Assembly: GCA_007280905.1 (NCBI GenBank)
Contig: QYQM01000061.1
Span: 62,001 to 126,000, forward strand
Reading direction: 5' to 3'
Source: Porphyromonadaceae bacterium
Lineage (GTDB): Bacteria > Bacteroidota > Bacteroidia > Bacteroidales > UBA12481
Length of the DNA: 64,000 nt
Under the pieces are notes generated by a model. That model searched no databases, had not been told where the DNA came from, and saw only the letters and a list, made by a program, of their open reading frames with translations. Below are positions 37,998 to 47,201 of the stretch, piece after piece (the first letter of the stretch is position 1; every line of letters begins with the position of its first letter). The position numbers and the translations under genes were made by a program.

Positions 37998-39095
37998 TCA
38001 GACATTAAAACGTATGTGCAGGATATCTCCGTCTTCGACAATGTAATTTTTCCCTTCAATAAGTAGTTTTCCTGCTTCCCGGCATGCAGCCTCAGTTTTA
38101 CATATTATATAATCTTTGTATTTAATTACCTCTGCTCTGATAAAGCCTCTCTGGAGATCAGAGTGGATAACTCCGGCAGCTTCGGGGGCTGTTGCTCCCT
38201 TCCGGATGGTCCAGGCCCTCACTTCCTTAGGCCCGGCGGTGAAAAAAACCTCAAGATTCAGGATGGAGAAAGCCGATCGGATCAATTTATTAACGCCGGG
38301 TTCATCAAGTTTTAATTCTGACAGAAAGGCCAGCCGGTCTTCCGGGTCTTCCAGTTCAGCGATTTCGGACTCTGCTTTTGCAGCAATGATCAGTGTTTCG
38401 GTTTTCTCACCCCGGATAGATTCAATGAACCGGTTTGAGTACATATTCCCGGTAACAGCCGATTTCTCATCAACATTACAAACGTAAATGACTGGTTTTG
38501 CGGTCAGCAGGCACAGTTCTGCAATATGTTCCTCATCCTCGCGCGAAAGATGCAGTGTCCGGACATTTTTGAAATCCTCAAGATGTGCCTTAATACGGTT
38601 TACAACCTCCAATCCATGCTTTGATGTCTTGTCACCTGCTTTTACACTTCTTTCGAGTTTGAGAATTCTTTTATCTATTGCATCCAGATCCTTCATCTGC
38701 AACTCCAGGTCGATTATTTCACGATCCCGTACCGGGTCGATCGTAGTATCGATATGAACAAGATTCGGGTCATCAAAGCAACGCACCACATGTACGAGTG
38801 CATCACAGTTCCGGATATCAGCAAGGAAGCTGTTTCCAACACCTTCACCTTTTGAAGAACCTTTGGTTAAACCCGGGATGTCCACTACATCCACCGTAGT
38901 AGGCATTACCCGTGCGGAATGGATCAGGGAGTCAAGTTTCAGGAGTCTTTCGTCAGGTACTTTTACCTGGCCCAGATTCGATTTGTTGGTGCTAAAAGCG
39001 AAATTGCTGGTAGCTACTTTAGTTTCTGAGATACAGTTAAACAGGGTGGTTTTCCCGGTATTTGTAATCCCGATAATGCCGCATTTTAGTCCCAT
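37998..39095 (-). CDS. ychF: Redox-regulated ATPase YchF (Obg-family)
   Basis: A 365-residue OLA1/YchF protein. The P-loop is GITNTGKTT (9-17), a variant of the usual GLPNVGKST; the remaining motifs DIPGLTKGSSKGEGVGN and NVDE (G4, Glu in place of Asp, which favours ATP) are present. The C-terminal TGS-like domain ends YIVEDGDILHIRFNV. Universally conserved, ribosome-associated and linked to stress response. First gene of the minus-strand run to 34370. Confidence 0.96.
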   Translation of the reverse strand: MGLKCGIIGITNTGKTTLFNCISETKVATSNFAFSTNKSNLGQVKVPDERLLKLDSLIHSARVMPTTVDVVDIPGLTKGSSKGEGVGNSFLADIRNCDALVHVVRCFDDPNLVHIDTTIDPVRDREIIDLELQMKDLDAIDKRILKLERSVKAGDKTSKHGLEVVNRIKAHLEDFKNVRTLHLSREDEEHIAELCLLTAKPVIYVCNVDEKSAVTGNMYSNRFIESIRGEKTETLIIAAKAESEIAELEDPEDRLAFLSELKLDEPGVNKLIRSAFSILNLEVFFTAGPKEVRAWTIRKGATAPEAAGVIHSDLQRGFIRAEVIKYKDYIICKTEAACREAGKLLIEGKNYIVEDGDILHIRFNV

Positions 39096-39114
39096 TGAAG
39101 TTATTGTTAATTAG

Positions 39115-39122
39115 CAAAGGTA
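39115..39122 (-). promoter_or_regulatory. -7 promoter element for ychF and following genes
   Basis: TACCTTTG on the minus strand is an exact TAnnTTTG match, 19 bases before the ychF start. On the opposite strand TATTTTCG (39133-39140) is a one-mismatch candidate for the divergent transketolase gene. Confidence 0.5.
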
Positions 39123-39173
39123 AAAAAAATGCTATTTTCGCTCAGTTCCTTATAAACCTTGGTAAAGATATCT

Positions 39174-41231
39174 ATGAACAAACAAGTAATTGATCGGGCG
39201 GCGGATAACATTCGCATATTATCAGCTTCAATGGTAGAGAAGGCAAAATCGGGTCATCCTGGTGGTGCGATGGGTGGGGCTGACTTCATTAATCTACTTT
39301 TTTCGGAATTTTTAACTTTTGATCCTGATGATAGGTTATGGCCCTTTCGTGATCGGTTCTTTTTGGATCCGGGACATATGTCGCCGATGTTGTATTCGGC
39401 TTTGTCGCTTTGCGGATCTTATTCCATGGAAGACCTCAGGAATTTCAGACAGTGGAAGAGCCACACTCCAGGTCATCCTGAAGTTGATCCACAACGAGGG
39501 ATTGAAAACACAAGCGGTCCTCTGGGACAAGGACATACCATAGCGGTTGGAGCTGCTATTGCGGAACGGATATTTGCTGACCGGTTTGGTGATTGGACCT
39601 CACATAAGATTTATACCTATATATCCGACGGAGGAATTCAGGAGGAGATTTCACAGGGAGCGGGGCGTATTGCCGGATACCTGGGGCTTAAAAACCTGAT
39701 CATGTTTTTTGATTCCAATCATATTCAGCTTTCTACGGAAACGGCTGCTGTTACCCGTGAAGATACCGGTATGAAATATCAGGCCTGGGGCTGGCGTGTT
39801 CTTACCATAAACGGAAATAATCAGGATGAGATTCGGCAGGCTCTTGGAGAAGCTGTTACAGAAACTGAAAAGCCCGTGCTGATTATCGGGAAAACCATAA
39901 TGGGAAAAGGTTGTCTGGATGCGAAGGGTAATCTTTTTGAAGGTAAAACCACCACTCATGGCCAACCGATTAGTAAAGCGGGTGCATCATTTGAATCTAC
40001 CATCCGGAATCTCGGTGGGGATCCATCGAGTCCTTTCCGCATATTCCCGGAGGTAGAGGATTATTATCAAAAGGCGCTTATTGCAAAGCGTGACAAAGTT
40101 GCTGAGCGCAAAGCCGCCGAAAAGGATTGGGCTGCCCGGAATCCCAACCTGAATAAGCGTTTGAATAATTGGCTGAAAAAGAAAATGCCGGCCATCAGGT
40201 GGGAAAAGATACAGATCAAACCTAATTTATCCACCAGGGAAGCTTCCGGTATGGTATTGTCTCAACTGGGCGGACAGATTGAAAATCTGGTTGTGATGTC
40301 GGCAGACCTGGCCAATTCAGATAAAACGGATTTGTTTTTAAAGAACACAAAAGCATTTGGTTACCATAATTTTGGGGGTTCGTTCCTACAAGCCGGTGTG
40401 TCGGAATTGACTATGGCCGCCATTGCAAACGGGATGGCTCTCCATGGCGGAATCATCCCGGTTTGCGGAACATTCTTCGTATTCTCGGATTACATGAAAC
40501 CGGCGGTCCGCCTGGCCGCTCTGATGGAACTTCAGGTTGTATATGTTTGGACACATGATGCCTTTCGTGTAGGGGAAGACGGGCCTACTCATCAGCCGGT
40601 TGAGCAGGAGGCGCAGATCAGATTGCTTGAGAAACTGAAGAATCATTCAGGTAAACCATCGATGCTGGTTTTACGACCTGCAGACTCAGCTGAATCGATC
40701 ATTTCCTGGAAATTGGCATTGGGGAATAAACGTACGCCCACAGCTTTGCTTTTGTCGAGGCAAAACATAACGGATCTTCCTGCATCAGAGGGTTGTATAC
40801 GTATTGAATCAGCCCGGAAAGTATCATGCGGGGCTTATATTCTACTTAAAACCGGGTCAAATCCTAAGGTAGTACTGCTTGGTAATGGATCAGAGGTAGC
40901 TACCCTCGTTGAAGCTTCAGAAATTTTAAAGAAAAAATATCATTTAGATGTTCAGATTGTGTCGGTTCCATCAGAGGGCTTGTTTCGTCAGCAAAATGTT
41001 GATTACCAAAGAGAGGTTATTCCACCTTTTACCCAGGTTTTTGGCCTGACAGCCGGACTACCGGGTACCTTGCAAGGTTTGGTTGGCTCAGATGGTCTTG
41101 TTTGGGGTTTGGACCACTTTGGATATTCGGCACCCGCTGAAGTTCTGGATGAAAAGTTCGGATTTACCCCGAAAAATGTAATCAATCAGGTTTTACATCT
41201 TGTTGGAGGGTTGAATGGATCGTACCCATGA
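39174..41231 (+). CDS. tkt: Transketolase
   Basis: A 685-residue thiamine-diphosphate enzyme that moves two-carbon units in the non-oxidative pentose phosphate pathway. The ATG at 39174 is preferred over an upstream TTG. ThDP domain: SGHPGGAMGGADF, GPLGQGHTIAVG and SDGGIQEEIS (normally GDG). Pyrimidine domain: the catalytic-Glu region GVSELTMAAIANG, then THDAFRVGEDGPTHQPVEQ. C-terminal domain: VVLLGNGSEVATLVEA. It is a full-length, undivided enzyme. Its last 17 bases overlap the sigma factor start. Confidence 0.95.
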   Translation: MNKQVIDRAADNIRILSASMVEKAKSGHPGGAMGGADFINLLFSEFLTFDPDDRLWPFRDRFFLDPGHMSPMLYSALSLCGSYSMEDLRNFRQWKSHTPGHPEVDPQRGIENTSGPLGQGHTIAVGAAIAERIFADRFGDWTSHKIYTYISDGGIQEEISQGAGRIAGYLGLKNLIMFFDSNHIQLSTETAAVTREDTGMKYQAWGWRVLTINGNNQDEIRQALGEAVTETEKPVLIIGKTIMGKGCLDAKGNLFEGKTTTHGQPISKAGASFESTIRNLGGDPSSPFRIFPEVEDYYQKALIAKRDKVAERKAAEKDWAARNPNLNKRLNNWLKKKMPAIRWEKIQIKPNLSTREASGMVLSQLGGQIENLVVMSADLANSDKTDLFLKNTKAFGYHNFGGSFLQAGVSELTMAAIANGMALHGGIIPVCGTFFVFSDYMKPAVRLAALMELQVVYVWTHDAFRVGEDGPTHQPVEQEAQIRLLEKLKNHSGKPSMLVLRPADSAESIISWKLALGNKRTPTALLLSRQNITDLPASEGCIRIESARKVSCGAYILLKTGSNPKVVLLGNGSEVATLVEASEILKKKYHLDVQIVSVPSEGLFRQQNVDYQREVIPPFTQVFGLTAGLPGTLQGLVGSDGLVWGLDHFGYSAPAEVLDEKFGFTPKNVINQVLHLVGGLNGSYP

Positions 41232-41766
41232 TGCCGAGCTAATCGATCAATTCCGGGATCCGGCACAGAGAGACCTCGCATTCCGGATGATACTGGCGAA
41301 ATACCAGGAAAAACTGTATTGGCACATCAGGAGAATGATATTAGTGCATGAGGACACCGATGATGTGTTGCAGAATACTTTTATCAAAATTTGGAAAGGA
41401 TTGCCGGGATTTCGCGAAACCTCCGGACTATTCACCTGGATGTACCGTATAGCTACGAATGAAGCTATTACTTTTCTGAAGGCGCGCCAGCGTGAAAGGG
41501 CCATGATTGCTGATGACCCCGATGATATCATCAAAGGGCGACTGAAATCTGATCCTTATTTTGATGGTGATGAATTGTTTCGGAAACTTCAGATCGCAAT
41601 AGATAATTTACCTCCTAAGCAAAAAAAGGTTTTTCAGATGAAATACTTTGATGAGATGACCTACGGGGATATGGCAAATATCCTTGGAACTTCCGTTGGT
41701 GCTTTAAAAGCCTCCTATTTTCATGCAGTTCGAAAGATCCAGACTGCCTTTGAAACATCAGATTAA
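41215..41766 (+). CDS. ECF-family RNA polymerase sigma factor
   Basis: 183 residues with the two ECF domains: sigma-2 (HEDTDDVLQNTFIKIWKGLP, about residues 45-64, then FTWMYRIATNEAITFLK) and sigma-4 (LPPKQKKVFQMKYFDEMTYG, then DMANILGTSVGALKASYFHA, the -35 reading helix-turn-helix). It begins inside the tkt gene. The two genes downstream, a one-helix membrane protein and a Spy-like secreted protein, look like its anti-sigma/sensor partners. Confidence 0.95.
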   Translation: MDRTHDAELIDQFRDPAQRDLAFRMILAKYQEKLYWHIRRMILVHEDTDDVLQNTFIKIWKGLPGFRETSGLFTWMYRIATNEAITFLKARQRERAMIADDPDDIIKGRLKSDPYFDGDELFRKLQIAIDNLPPKQKKVFQMKYFDEMTYGDMANILGTSVGALKASYFHAVRKIQTAFETSD

Positions 41767-41807
41767 ACCGCGGAGCATATAACCCGTCTAATTAACCGGA
41801 GAACAAA

Positions 41808-42248
41808 ATGATGAATAAAGAGAAATATATATGGGAGGATGACCGGTTTCGGAAAGACCCGTACAAAGTGCCGGAAGGCTATTTTGCCGGTTTTCCGGAT
41901 CGGATGATGGAACGGCTGAATCAGATTGTTACGGTCAAGGCGATGGAAAAACGGAGCATGATGAGACCTTGGATGGCTTGGGTTTCCGGTATCGCAGCTG
42001 TTTTGGTTATCGGATGGTTTGGGATCCGGAACTATTACTGGAAACCTCTTCAGGAGGTCAGGTTTCAGGAGAATATTACACTATTTGTCGATTTCTATGG
42101 AGAAGAATTGCATGAAGGACAATTGGCCGGCTTTTTTGAAGACAATAAAATCGATATAAACAAGCAGGCCACAACAGAGGTGAATGAGTTAATACAGATT
42201 GATCCGGATTTAGCCGAAGAATATATTTATGAATCGGTAGGTTTTTAA
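41808..42248 (+). CDS. Single-pass membrane protein, candidate anti-sigma factor
   Basis: 146 residues. The N-terminal ~55 residues are charged (YIWEDDRFRKDPYKVPEGYF), followed by one transmembrane helix (WMAWVSGIAAVLVIGWFGI) and an acidic periplasmic tail (FVDFYGEELHEGQLAGFFED). I do not recognise a named family. The arrangement, cytoplasmic segment plus one helix directly after an ECF sigma gene, suggests an anti-sigma factor. Start may be either of two adjacent ATG codons. Confidence 0.75.
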   Translation: MMNKEKYIWEDDRFRKDPYKVPEGYFAGFPDRMMERLNQIVTVKAMEKRSMMRPWMAWVSGIAAVLVIGWFGIRNYYWKPLQEVRFQENITLFVDFYGEELHEGQLAGFFEDNKIDINKQATTEVNELIQIDPDLAEEYIYESVGF

Positions 42249-42259
42249 AAATTGTGATT

Positions 42260-42760
42260 ATGAAAATTCAAGGATGGATAATGATGTGCATGCTCCTGAT
42301 TTCAGGGGCCGCATTGGGACAGAATGAGCCGACACGTTTTCAGGCAGCAATGGCAAAAATGAAAGCCGAGAGGGTATCATTTTTAACCGACAAGCTTCAG
42401 CTGACTGTTGAAGAAGCCGAGAAGTTCTGGCCAGTTTATAATGAATATCTGACAAAAAGAGAAGAAATGATGTGGGGGAAACGCCAAAAAATGCACCGGG
42501 ATTTCGCCCCGAGTCAGTTATCTGATGAAGAAATGAACAAGATGCTTAATGATATTCTGGATCAGGAGGTTCAATTAGCTCAGTTGAAAAAGGATTATTT
42601 CGTCAGGTTGAAGGCCATTCTTCCCATCCGGAAAGTTTTAACATTACATCGTGTTGAGCAGGAATTTATGAATCATATGCTTAATCAGATCCGGGAAAAC
42701 CGGAGTCCGGGAAATTCAAGAAGCGGTGGCAGGGGAAATTTTAAAAATCCTCTGGATTAA
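42260..42760 (+). CDS. Periplasmic Spy/CpxP-like protein
   Basis: About 166 residues from the ATG at 42260 (a GTG at 42254 is also in frame). Signal peptide to LGQ, then a mainly helical, Met/Lys/Glu-rich protein: MAKMKAERVSFLTDKLQLTV and EEAEKFWPVYNEYLTKREEM resemble the LTxxQ/Spy group of periplasmic chaperones and CnrX-like sensors. The C-terminus is Arg/Gly/Asn-rich. As third gene after the ECF sigma factor it is a likely signal sensor. Its 3' end overlaps hutH, on the other strand, by 20 bases. Confidence 0.75.
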   Translation: MKIQGWIMMCMLLISGAALGQNEPTRFQAAMAKMKAERVSFLTDKLQLTVEEAEKFWPVYNEYLTKREEMMWGKRQKMHRDFAPSQLSDEEMNKMLNDILDQEVQLAQLKKDYFVRLKAILPIRKVLTLHRVEQEFMNHMLNQIRENRSPGNSRSGGRGNFKNPLD

Positions 42761-44237
42761 TATTTCTGATGAAATCTGCAGAATTGCTAATGTGTGGATA
42801 GAGAATTTGGTCCTGCCTGATAAAAGGAACTTTCTTGCGGTATTTTTCCAATAATCTTTCAATCTTGGCTGAAGAATGCGCCGGGCGGCGGAATTCAATG
42901 GCCTGAGCTGCATTCATCAGTTCAATTCCCAAAATTGTTTCCAGATTTGTGATGATGCGGTACGTTTTTGTTGCAGCATTTGCACCCATGCTTACATGAT
43001 CTTCCTGACCGTTTGATGATTCGATGGAATCCACTGAGGCAGGAGTGGCGAGTTGTTTGTTCTGGCTAACAAGTGAGGCAGCGGTATATTGTGGAATCAT
43101 CATGCCGGAATTCAGTCCGGGTTCAGCGACCAGAAAAGGCGGCAGATTTCGTGCCCCGGACAGCAACTGATAAGTTCTTCTTTCTGAAATGTTTCCTAAT
43201 TCTGCCAATGCAATTCCCATCAGATCAAAAGCAATGGCCAATGGTTGCCCGTGAAAATTCCCGGCCGAAATAACCATATCCTGTTCCGGGAAAATGGTGG
43301 GATTATCTGTAACAGCATTTATTTCTCTTGAAAATACCGAAGCAGTAAAATCGAGGGCATCCTTTGTGGCACCATGAACCTGCGGGATACATCTGAATGA
43401 ATATGGATCCTGTACCTGAGTTTTCTTTCTGTGAATTAATTCGCTATCATTCAAATAGTTCTTTATTTCCCGAGCGGTATCAATCTGACCAGGGTGTGGA
43501 CGGATTTCCTGGATCATAGGATTGAATGGTTCAATAAGTCCGTCAAAAGCATCCAGTGATAAGGCACCGATGAGGTTAGCCCATGAACAAAGATGAAATC
43601 CTTTTATTAGGTTCCACACCCCGTAAGCACTCATAAACTGAGTGCCATTAAGCAGAGCCAGGCCCTCCTTCGCCTGCAGTTCAACCGGATCGAGGCCGAA
43701 TTTTTTTAGCAAGTCTCCGGCAGGAACCTTTGTGTCATTCATCCATACTTCACCTTCTCCAATCAATGGCAGGGAAAGATGTGCCAGTGGAGCCAGATCA
43801 CCGGAGGCACCCAATGAGCCTTGCTGGTAGATAACCGGAAGAATATCATAATTGAATAAATCAATGAGGCGCATGACGGTCAATAGCTGAACTCCCGAAT
43901 GTCCATAGGAAAGGGACTGAATTTTAAGCAACAACATGATCTTAACAATCTCCTTGGGAACAGGTTCCCCGGTACCGCAGGCGTGAGATCTCACCAGGTT
44001 GAGCTGAAGGGTGTGCAGATCCTTAACCGGGATAATTTTGTTGTGAAGAGCTCCGAAACCGGTGGTCACCCCATAAATCGGTTCAGAATCGAAGGCTATC
44101 TTACGGTCGAGGTATTCCCTGCACCGTACAATTTGCTTCCGGGCTTCCTCAGACAAAACCAGTTGGGTCGGTTCGTTGATTATTTCCTGGATAATCCCCA
44201 AACTTAGTCTCTTAGGGCTGATCAGATGTGTTCTCAT
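42741..44237 (-). CDS. hutH: Histidine ammonia-lyase
   Basis: 498 residues from the ATG at 44237. Converts histidine to urocanate and ammonia, the first step of histidine degradation. The cofactor-forming Ala-Ser-Gly (144-146 in GSLGASGDLAPLAH) that cyclises to MIO is intact, as are YGVTTGFG at the start and QEDHVSMGANA near the end. It starts 4 bases after the hisS stop, so the two form an operon. No other hut genes are in the window. Confidence 0.95.
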   Translation of the reverse strand: MRTHLISPKRLSLGIIQEIINEPTQLVLSEEARKQIVRCREYLDRKIAFDSEPIYGVTTGFGALHNKIIPVKDLHTLQLNLVRSHACGTGEPVPKEIVKIMLLLKIQSLSYGHSGVQLLTVMRLIDLFNYDILPVIYQQGSLGASGDLAPLAHLSLPLIGEGEVWMNDTKVPAGDLLKKFGLDPVELQAKEGLALLNGTQFMSAYGVWNLIKGFHLCSWANLIGALSLDAFDGLIEPFNPMIQEIRPHPGQIDTAREIKNYLNDSELIHRKKTQVQDPYSFRCIPQVHGATKDALDFTASVFSREINAVTDNPTIFPEQDMVISAGNFHGQPLAIAFDLMGIALAELGNISERRTYQLLSGARNLPPFLVAEPGLNSGMMIPQYTAASLVSQNKQLATPASVDSIESSNGQEDHVSMGANAATKTYRIITNLETILGIELMNAAQAIEFRRPAHSSAKIERLLEKYRKKVPFIRQDQILYPHISNSADFIRNINPEDF

Positions 44238-44241
44238 GAAT

Positions 44242-45639
44242 TTAGATGATTTTCCGGATTTCACTCGTCAGATCGGGAAAAGCCACATTTATCTGCTCAC
44301 CTGACGACATGATTTTTACTGCAGCTTTTCCGGCATTCCGTTCAGTTTCTCCAATCATCACCACAATCGGGATATGGTTTTGGTCAGCATACTGAAGCTG
44401 TTTTTTGATTTTTAACGGATCAGGATACAATTCACACCGTATTCCGGCAGCCCGGATCTGGCCGGCTAATGGCTGGCATACTGTTGCCTCATCAAAGCCG
44501 AAATTGAGGAATAAAACCTGTGTACCGGATTGTGCCAGGGCTGGAAATCCATTAATTTGCTCCATGACATCATAAATTCGATCGGCTCCGAAAGAAACCC
44601 CGACACCCGATACTCCGGGCATTCCAAAAATACCGGTAAGGTCATCATAGCGACCCCCCCCGCATATTGAACCGATATGAATATCAAGTGATTTAACTTC
44701 AATGATGGCGCCAGTATAATAATTTAATCCACGAGCCAGTGTGAGATCAATTTCAACGGATGAATTAAGATTGAACCTGTTAATAATGGTCAAAAGGGTT
44801 TCAACCTCTTCGAGGCCTTTCATTCCGGCAGTGGAAGATTTCAGGAAATCTTTGAGGCCTGAGATTTTGTCGGTATTGGAGCCCATATGGCCAATGATCG
44901 GAGTGAGTTTAATGATCGACTCCCCGGAAATACCTTTCGAGATCCATTCTTTGCTAACATGTTCTATCCCTATTTTGTCTAGTTTATCAAGAGCTACTGT
45001 GAAATCCGTAAGGTTGTCACCCAATCCCGACGCTTCGGCAAGTCCAGCCAGAATTTTCCTGTTGTTAATCTTTATAACGATGTTAAGTCCCAGCTTGCTG
45101 AAAACATCGTCAATTATCTTGATCAGTTCGGCTTCATTGAGCAGGGAATCGCTTCCGATCACATCCACATCGCACTGGTAGAACTCACGGTACCGGCCTT
45201 TCTGCGGGCGATCAGCCCGCCAGACCGGTTGAATCTGATACCGTTTAAACGGAAAGCTTATTTCATCCCTGTGCTGAACCACAAACCGGGCAAAAGGAAC
45301 AGTCAGATCATAGCGCAAGGCTTTTTCGGAAACCTGGGATGTCATAGTACGGCTAACCAGGGCGGAATTATCAGGATCCTGAATAAGCTTTTGAAGCAGT
45401 TCTGTATTAATTCCACTGGCAAAATCACCCGAGTTCAGGATATTAAATACCAGCTTATCGCCTTCTTCGCCATATTTTCCCATCAGTGTATCAAGAGTTT
45501 CCATTGCTGGTGTCTCAATGGGAAGATATCCATACAGTTGAAATACGGAGCGGATCGTATTGAAAAGATAATTCCGGCGCATCATCGGTACTGGCCCGAA
45601 ATCGCGCGTTCCTTTAGGTATTGAGGGTTTCTGATTCAT
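44242..45639 (-). CDS. hisS: Histidyl-tRNA synthetase
   Basis: Class II synthetase of 465 residues. It starts [16 protein letters not shown]. Motif 2 lies in [20 protein letters not shown]; the histidine-specific signatures are [15 protein letters not shown] and [13 protein letters not shown]; the C-terminal anticodon-binding domain ends the protein. Directly upstream of hutH on the same transcript. Confidence 0.97.
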   Translation of the reverse strand: MNQKPSIPKGTRDFGPVPMMRRNYLFNTIRSVFQLYGYLPIETPAMETLDTLMGKYGEEGDKLVFNILNSGDFASGINTELLQKLIQDPDNSALVSRTMTSQVSEKALRYDLTVPFARFVVQHRDEISFPFKRYQIQPVWRADRPQKGRYREFYQCDVDVIGSDSLLNEAELIKIIDDVFSKLGLNIVIKINNRKILAGLAEASGLGDNLTDFTVALDKLDKIGIEHVSKEWISKGISGESIIKLTPIIGHMGSNTDKISGLKDFLKSSTAGMKGLEEVETLLTIINRFNLNSSVEIDLTLARGLNYYTGAIIEVKSLDIHIGSICGGGRYDDLTGIFGMPGVSGVGVSFGADRIYDVMEQINGFPALAQSGTQVLFLNFGFDEATVCQPLAGQIRAAGIRCELYPDPLKIKKQLQYADQNHIPIVVMIGETERNAGKAAVKIMSSGEQINVAFPDLTSEIRKII

Positions 45640-45658
45640 AACAAGTCCCGGTTGCTGG

Positions 45659-45666
45659 CAAAAATA
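45659..45666 (-). promoter_or_regulatory. -7 promoter element for hisS-hutH
   Basis: TATTTTTG on the minus strand matches TAnnTTTG exactly, 19 bases before the hisS start. Confidence 0.45.
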
Positions 45667-45708
45667 GCATAAAAAAGGGACTCGTGGAAGTAGTTAGCCC
45701 AATGGTTG

Positions 45709-46287
45709 CTATCTCGAGAACAGATTGAGGTAATCTGAGATATGGGTACCCATTCGATCTTTTAAATTCTTCTCACCGAATGAATCCAGGAATTCTTTAA
45801 CATTCGCAGGACCAGCCAGATGAGCGGCAGCCAGAATACCCAGCCGGGTTATACGAATCGAATCGAGCATAATCAGGCCAACGTATTTGTTGATCGACTT
45901 TAGCATGACTGATTCGTTGATCTTCAATAGGATATCCATAGCTTTTTCTTGTTCCTGCTCAGAAAAAGAAGCCGGGTTTAATTTGAACGACTGCAAAGTA
46001 ATGTAACCATAGCCAGTGGCATCCAGAGCACTTTTTCCAAACTGGTATTTACCAATGAACCCAAACCGGTTATATTCTTTCCAATTATTGTTGGATTCAT
46101 ATTTGGCCAATGTTTTTTTGAAGCGGTTGTATTTGAGATGGAACTGGGCTTTGTCATTTTTGTTGATTTCATTTCTCATCTTTTCCAGCAGTAAAAAGGA
46201 ATTACCGCCGGGAGGCAGACCGGGTGCCGGCAGAAAGCCCGGAATGACCAGTATACTCAATAATATTATATAATGTCTTAATTTCAT
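45709..46287 (-). CDS. Secreted lysozyme/transglycosylase-like protein
   Basis: 192 residues with a signal peptide. The stretch TLAKYESNNNW (Glu64) followed by FGFIGKYQFGKSAL resembles the catalytic-Glu and G-x-YQ-G elements of lytic transglycosylases and phage-type lysozymes. The C-terminal half is helical (LGILAAAHLAGPANVKEF), again as in that fold. Peptidoglycan cleavage is therefore inferred, not certain. The gene is preceded directly by an array of octamer repeats whose last, degenerate unit contains the ATG. Confidence 0.65.
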   Translation of the reverse strand: MKLRHYIILLSILVIPGFLPAPGLPPGGNSFLLLEKMRNEINKNDKAQFHLKYNRFKKTLAKYESNNNWKEYNRFGFIGKYQFGKSALDATGYGYITLQSFKLNPASFSEQEQEKAMDILLKINESVMLKSINKYVGLIMLDSIRITRLGILAAAHLAGPANVKEFLDSFGEKNLKDRMGTHISDYLNLFSR

Positions 46288-46341
46288 CTTAAAGTCTTAA
46301 AGTCTTAAAGTCTTATCGTCTTATCGTCTTATAGTCTTATA
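46286..46341 (-). repeat. Tandem octamer repeat TAAGACNN before a start codon
   Basis: Six contiguous 8-base units (46294-46341; on the minus strand TAAGACTA, TAAGACGA and TTTAAGAC-type variants) plus a decayed seventh that runs into the ATG of the lysozyme-like gene. The consensus is the same as at 26914-26966. The array fills the position where the leader and ribosome-binding site should be. Confidence 0.85.
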
Positions 46342-46464
46342 ACATAGTAACGCCCTGAAGCCTGTTTTGTTGCAAGAGAATCAGGCTTGTGGGGCAAAGA
46401 TACAGATAATCTGACTATTACGGTGATAGTGCGATGTAAAAATTTGTAAATGAGCGGTTTGAAT

Positions 46465-47154
46465 TCACCGAACCGGAATCATCACCGGATATTTTTCATT
46501 CAATTTCCTGAGGAAGAAGAAAAGAAGATCGTTTTGCTGGCGCTTTTTAACTTTCATAAATTCATCATAAAGTATCGGATCCTGCATCAACATCACCTGA
46601 ACCGATTCCCGATCGAAATTCAGAACCTTTCCAGTCTCAAAATCAAGCAGGTATTGCCTCATCTCACGGGTTTTGGTGGTTCTGTTATACGATCTTGAAT
46701 AATAGGGATTGTAATAATAGGGATTGTAATAATCGGAATAGTAAGGATCGTAGTGAGTATCGATAACGGTTACGTCAGCAATAAAATGGCATACACGGCC
46801 AATAATAGGCACCCGGTTAAATTCACCATTATACTGGATATAAATCTTTCCGTCCTGGCAGTATCCCCAGATATTTGCAGTACTGATTTCCTGTTGGGCA
46901 CCGAACTCATCAAAATATCCGATCTTTTTATTTTTTACCAGATTGCGGTAGAAGTTAAAGTCGAGGGGGGCATCATTGGAAATAATCCGGACTGATGGGA
47001 TTGGATTATTTTCGCGTACCTGATTGAAATCCAGGTATAATCCAGGAGAAAACTGAAATTCAGGAGTGTACTTGACCCGTTTGACGGAGTCGTTTTGAGC
47101 GAATCCGGCTGTAAAACAGAACAAGGACAGGATAGCTATAGTTGTATAACGCAT
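46465..47154 (-). CDS. Secreted protein with Tyr-rich YNPYY repeats
   Basis: 229 residues with a signal peptide (MRYTTIAILSLFCFTAGFAQ). No family recognised. The central region has a tyrosine-rich tandem segment (DPYYSDYYNPYYYNPYYSR) followed by a charged C-terminal part (MKVKKRQQNDLLFFFLRKLN). The sequence before it (ANIWGYCQDGKIYIQYNG) looks beta-rich. Envelope location is inferred. Expressed alone, or with the next minus-strand gene. Confidence 0.7.
   Translation of the reverse strand: MRYTTIAILSLFCFTAGFAQNDSVKRVKYTPEFQFSPGLYLDFNQVRENNPIPSVRIISNDAPLDFNFYRNLVKNKKIGYFDEFGAQQEISTANIWGYCQDGKIYIQYNGEFNRVPIIGRVCHFIADVTVIDTHYDPYYSDYYNPYYYNPYYSRSYNRTTKTREMRQYLLDFETGKVLNFDRESVQVMLMQDPILYDEFMKVKKRQQNDLLFFFLRKLNEKYPVMIPVR
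46698..46742 (-). repeat. 15-base direct repeats encoding YNPYY units
   Basis: AATAATAGGGATTGT occurs twice in a row (46698-46712, 46713-46727) with a diverged third copy at 46728-46742. On the minus strand they encode the Tyr-Asn-Pro-Tyr-Tyr repeats of the surrounding gene. The repeats are in frame and could expand or contract. Confidence 0.8.
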
Positions 47155-47201
47155 AAATTCAAAATTACTTTTTTTACTTTTATCAACACTCCTTTTACAG
47201 T

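Noticed and set aside
46286-46341. Octamer array considered as a terminator or hairpin
   Set aside because: The units are direct, not inverted, and form no stable stem with a T-run.
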